NCBI GenBank assembly: GCA_910578115.1
Contig: CAJTPO010000064.1
Location: 1-23,259 of the forward strand
Direction of reading: 5' to 3'
Length of the DNA: 23,259 nucleotides
From: an uncultured Lachnospiraceae bacterium
Lineage (GTDB): Bacteria > Bacillota > Clostridia > Lachnospirales > Lachnospiraceae
Both the position numbers and the translations under genes were made by a program. Each line of letters opens with the position of its first letter. The stretch's first letter is position 1. Positions 23,020 through 23,259 of the stretch are shown in pieces. Under the pieces are notes generated by a model, which was not told where the DNA came from, ran no database searches, and was given only the letters and a program-made list of their open reading frames with translations.

Positions 23020-23259
23020 TTATGCAGTTGCTGACCTAATCTTATAACCTTGATTCCTTGCTATGATGATTGCCTGTTCCACTGTAATCTCGCGATCAAC
23101 TGGAGGCAGATTGGATTTCCTGTAAAGTTCCGCATTATAGTTTTCTCCATTCTTCAACATGTGGTATAATGCAGTCAGAAGCATTCTTGCTATGGCAATG
23201 ATTGCTTTCTTGTGACCGCGACGCTTTTTGAGACGGAGATAGCGGTTGCGAATCTCAGG
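23020..23259 (-). CDS. IS110-family transposase, C-terminal end (partial)
   Basis: On the minus strand the frame is open from the window edge for 79 codons and ends with TAA at 23020-23022. The translation contains LRLKKRRGHKKAIIAIARML followed by LTALYHMLKNGENYNAELYR, which resembles the conserved tail after the IS116/IS110/IS902 (Tnp_20) domain. IS110 elements move by a DEDD-type recombinase guided by a structured RNA. Only the last part is in the window, so intactness, the 5' guide-RNA region and the far end cannot be judged. The near end of the element should lie within roughly the 60 nt downstream of the stop; no terminal repeat is seen, as expected for the family. Confidence 0.75.
   Translation of the reverse strand, partial: PEIRNRYLRLKKRRGHKKAIIAIARMLLTALYHMLKNGENYNAELYRKSNLPPVDREITVEQAIIIARNQGYKIRSATA
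23020..23259 (-). mobile_element. Part of an IS110-type insertion sequence
   Basis: Inferred from the transposase tail. The boundary toward the cold-shock-like gene is not defined by the sequence, and the rest lies beyond the right edge. Confidence 0.6.

Overview
The window looks like a chromosomal segment of a low-to-moderate-GC Firmicute of class Clostridia, probably Lachnospiraceae-like. This rests on strong AGGAGG-type ribosome binding sites, a full-length PolC-type DNA polymerase III, and the gene order pyrH-frr-uppS-cdsA-dxr-rseP ... ispG-polC, which is the classical Firmicute housekeeping cluster. InlB-type (Listeria-Bacteroides) repeats in a huge secreted protein and an IS110-type transposase fit the same group. 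The assignment is inferred from gene content, not from a database match.

Layout. (1) 1-2066: a membrane-anchored polysaccharide deacetylase and a bactofilin with a long acidic N-terminal region, a likely cell-envelope pair with its own promoter. (2) 2125-7731: pyrH (UMP kinase), frr (ribosome recycling), uppS (undecaprenyl-PP synthase), cdsA (CDP-diacylglycerol synthase), dxr (MEP pathway) and rseP (site-2 protease), all co-directional with short gaps except a 264-nt structured spacer before uppS. (3) 7732-16043: an accessory block that separates rseP from ispG. It holds a ~1600-residue secreted transglutaminase-like/InlB-repeat protein, a PP2C phosphatase and a soluble Hanks-type Ser/Thr kinase downstream of a strong promoter and a foldable leader, and a 235-residue coiled-coil protein built from eleven 42-bp repeats and bracketed by a perfect 15-bp inverted repeat. 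(4) 16044-22071: ispG (MEP pathway) and polC, visibly richer in G/C at third positions than the genes before them. (5) 22168-22360: tRNA-Glu(CTC) with an A-tract-rich promoter and a terminator. (6) 22361-23259: accessory DNA with hairpins, a cold-shock-like gene and the 3' end of an IS110-family transposase on the minus strand, cut by the window edge.

How the genes fit together. Dxr and IspG make isoprenoid precursors, UppS turns them into the lipid carrier for wall synthesis, CdsA feeds phospholipid synthesis and RseP cleaves membrane proteins. The deacetylase and bactofilin probably act on wall shape or modification. The phosphatase/kinase pair is a reversible Ser/Thr phosphorylation module whose substrates cannot be read from the sequence. 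The least conventional parts are the accessory block (especially the inverted-repeat-bracketed coiled-coil cassette and the leader with two mutually exclusive pairings before the phosphatase gene) and the inverted repeat spanning the tRNA promoter.
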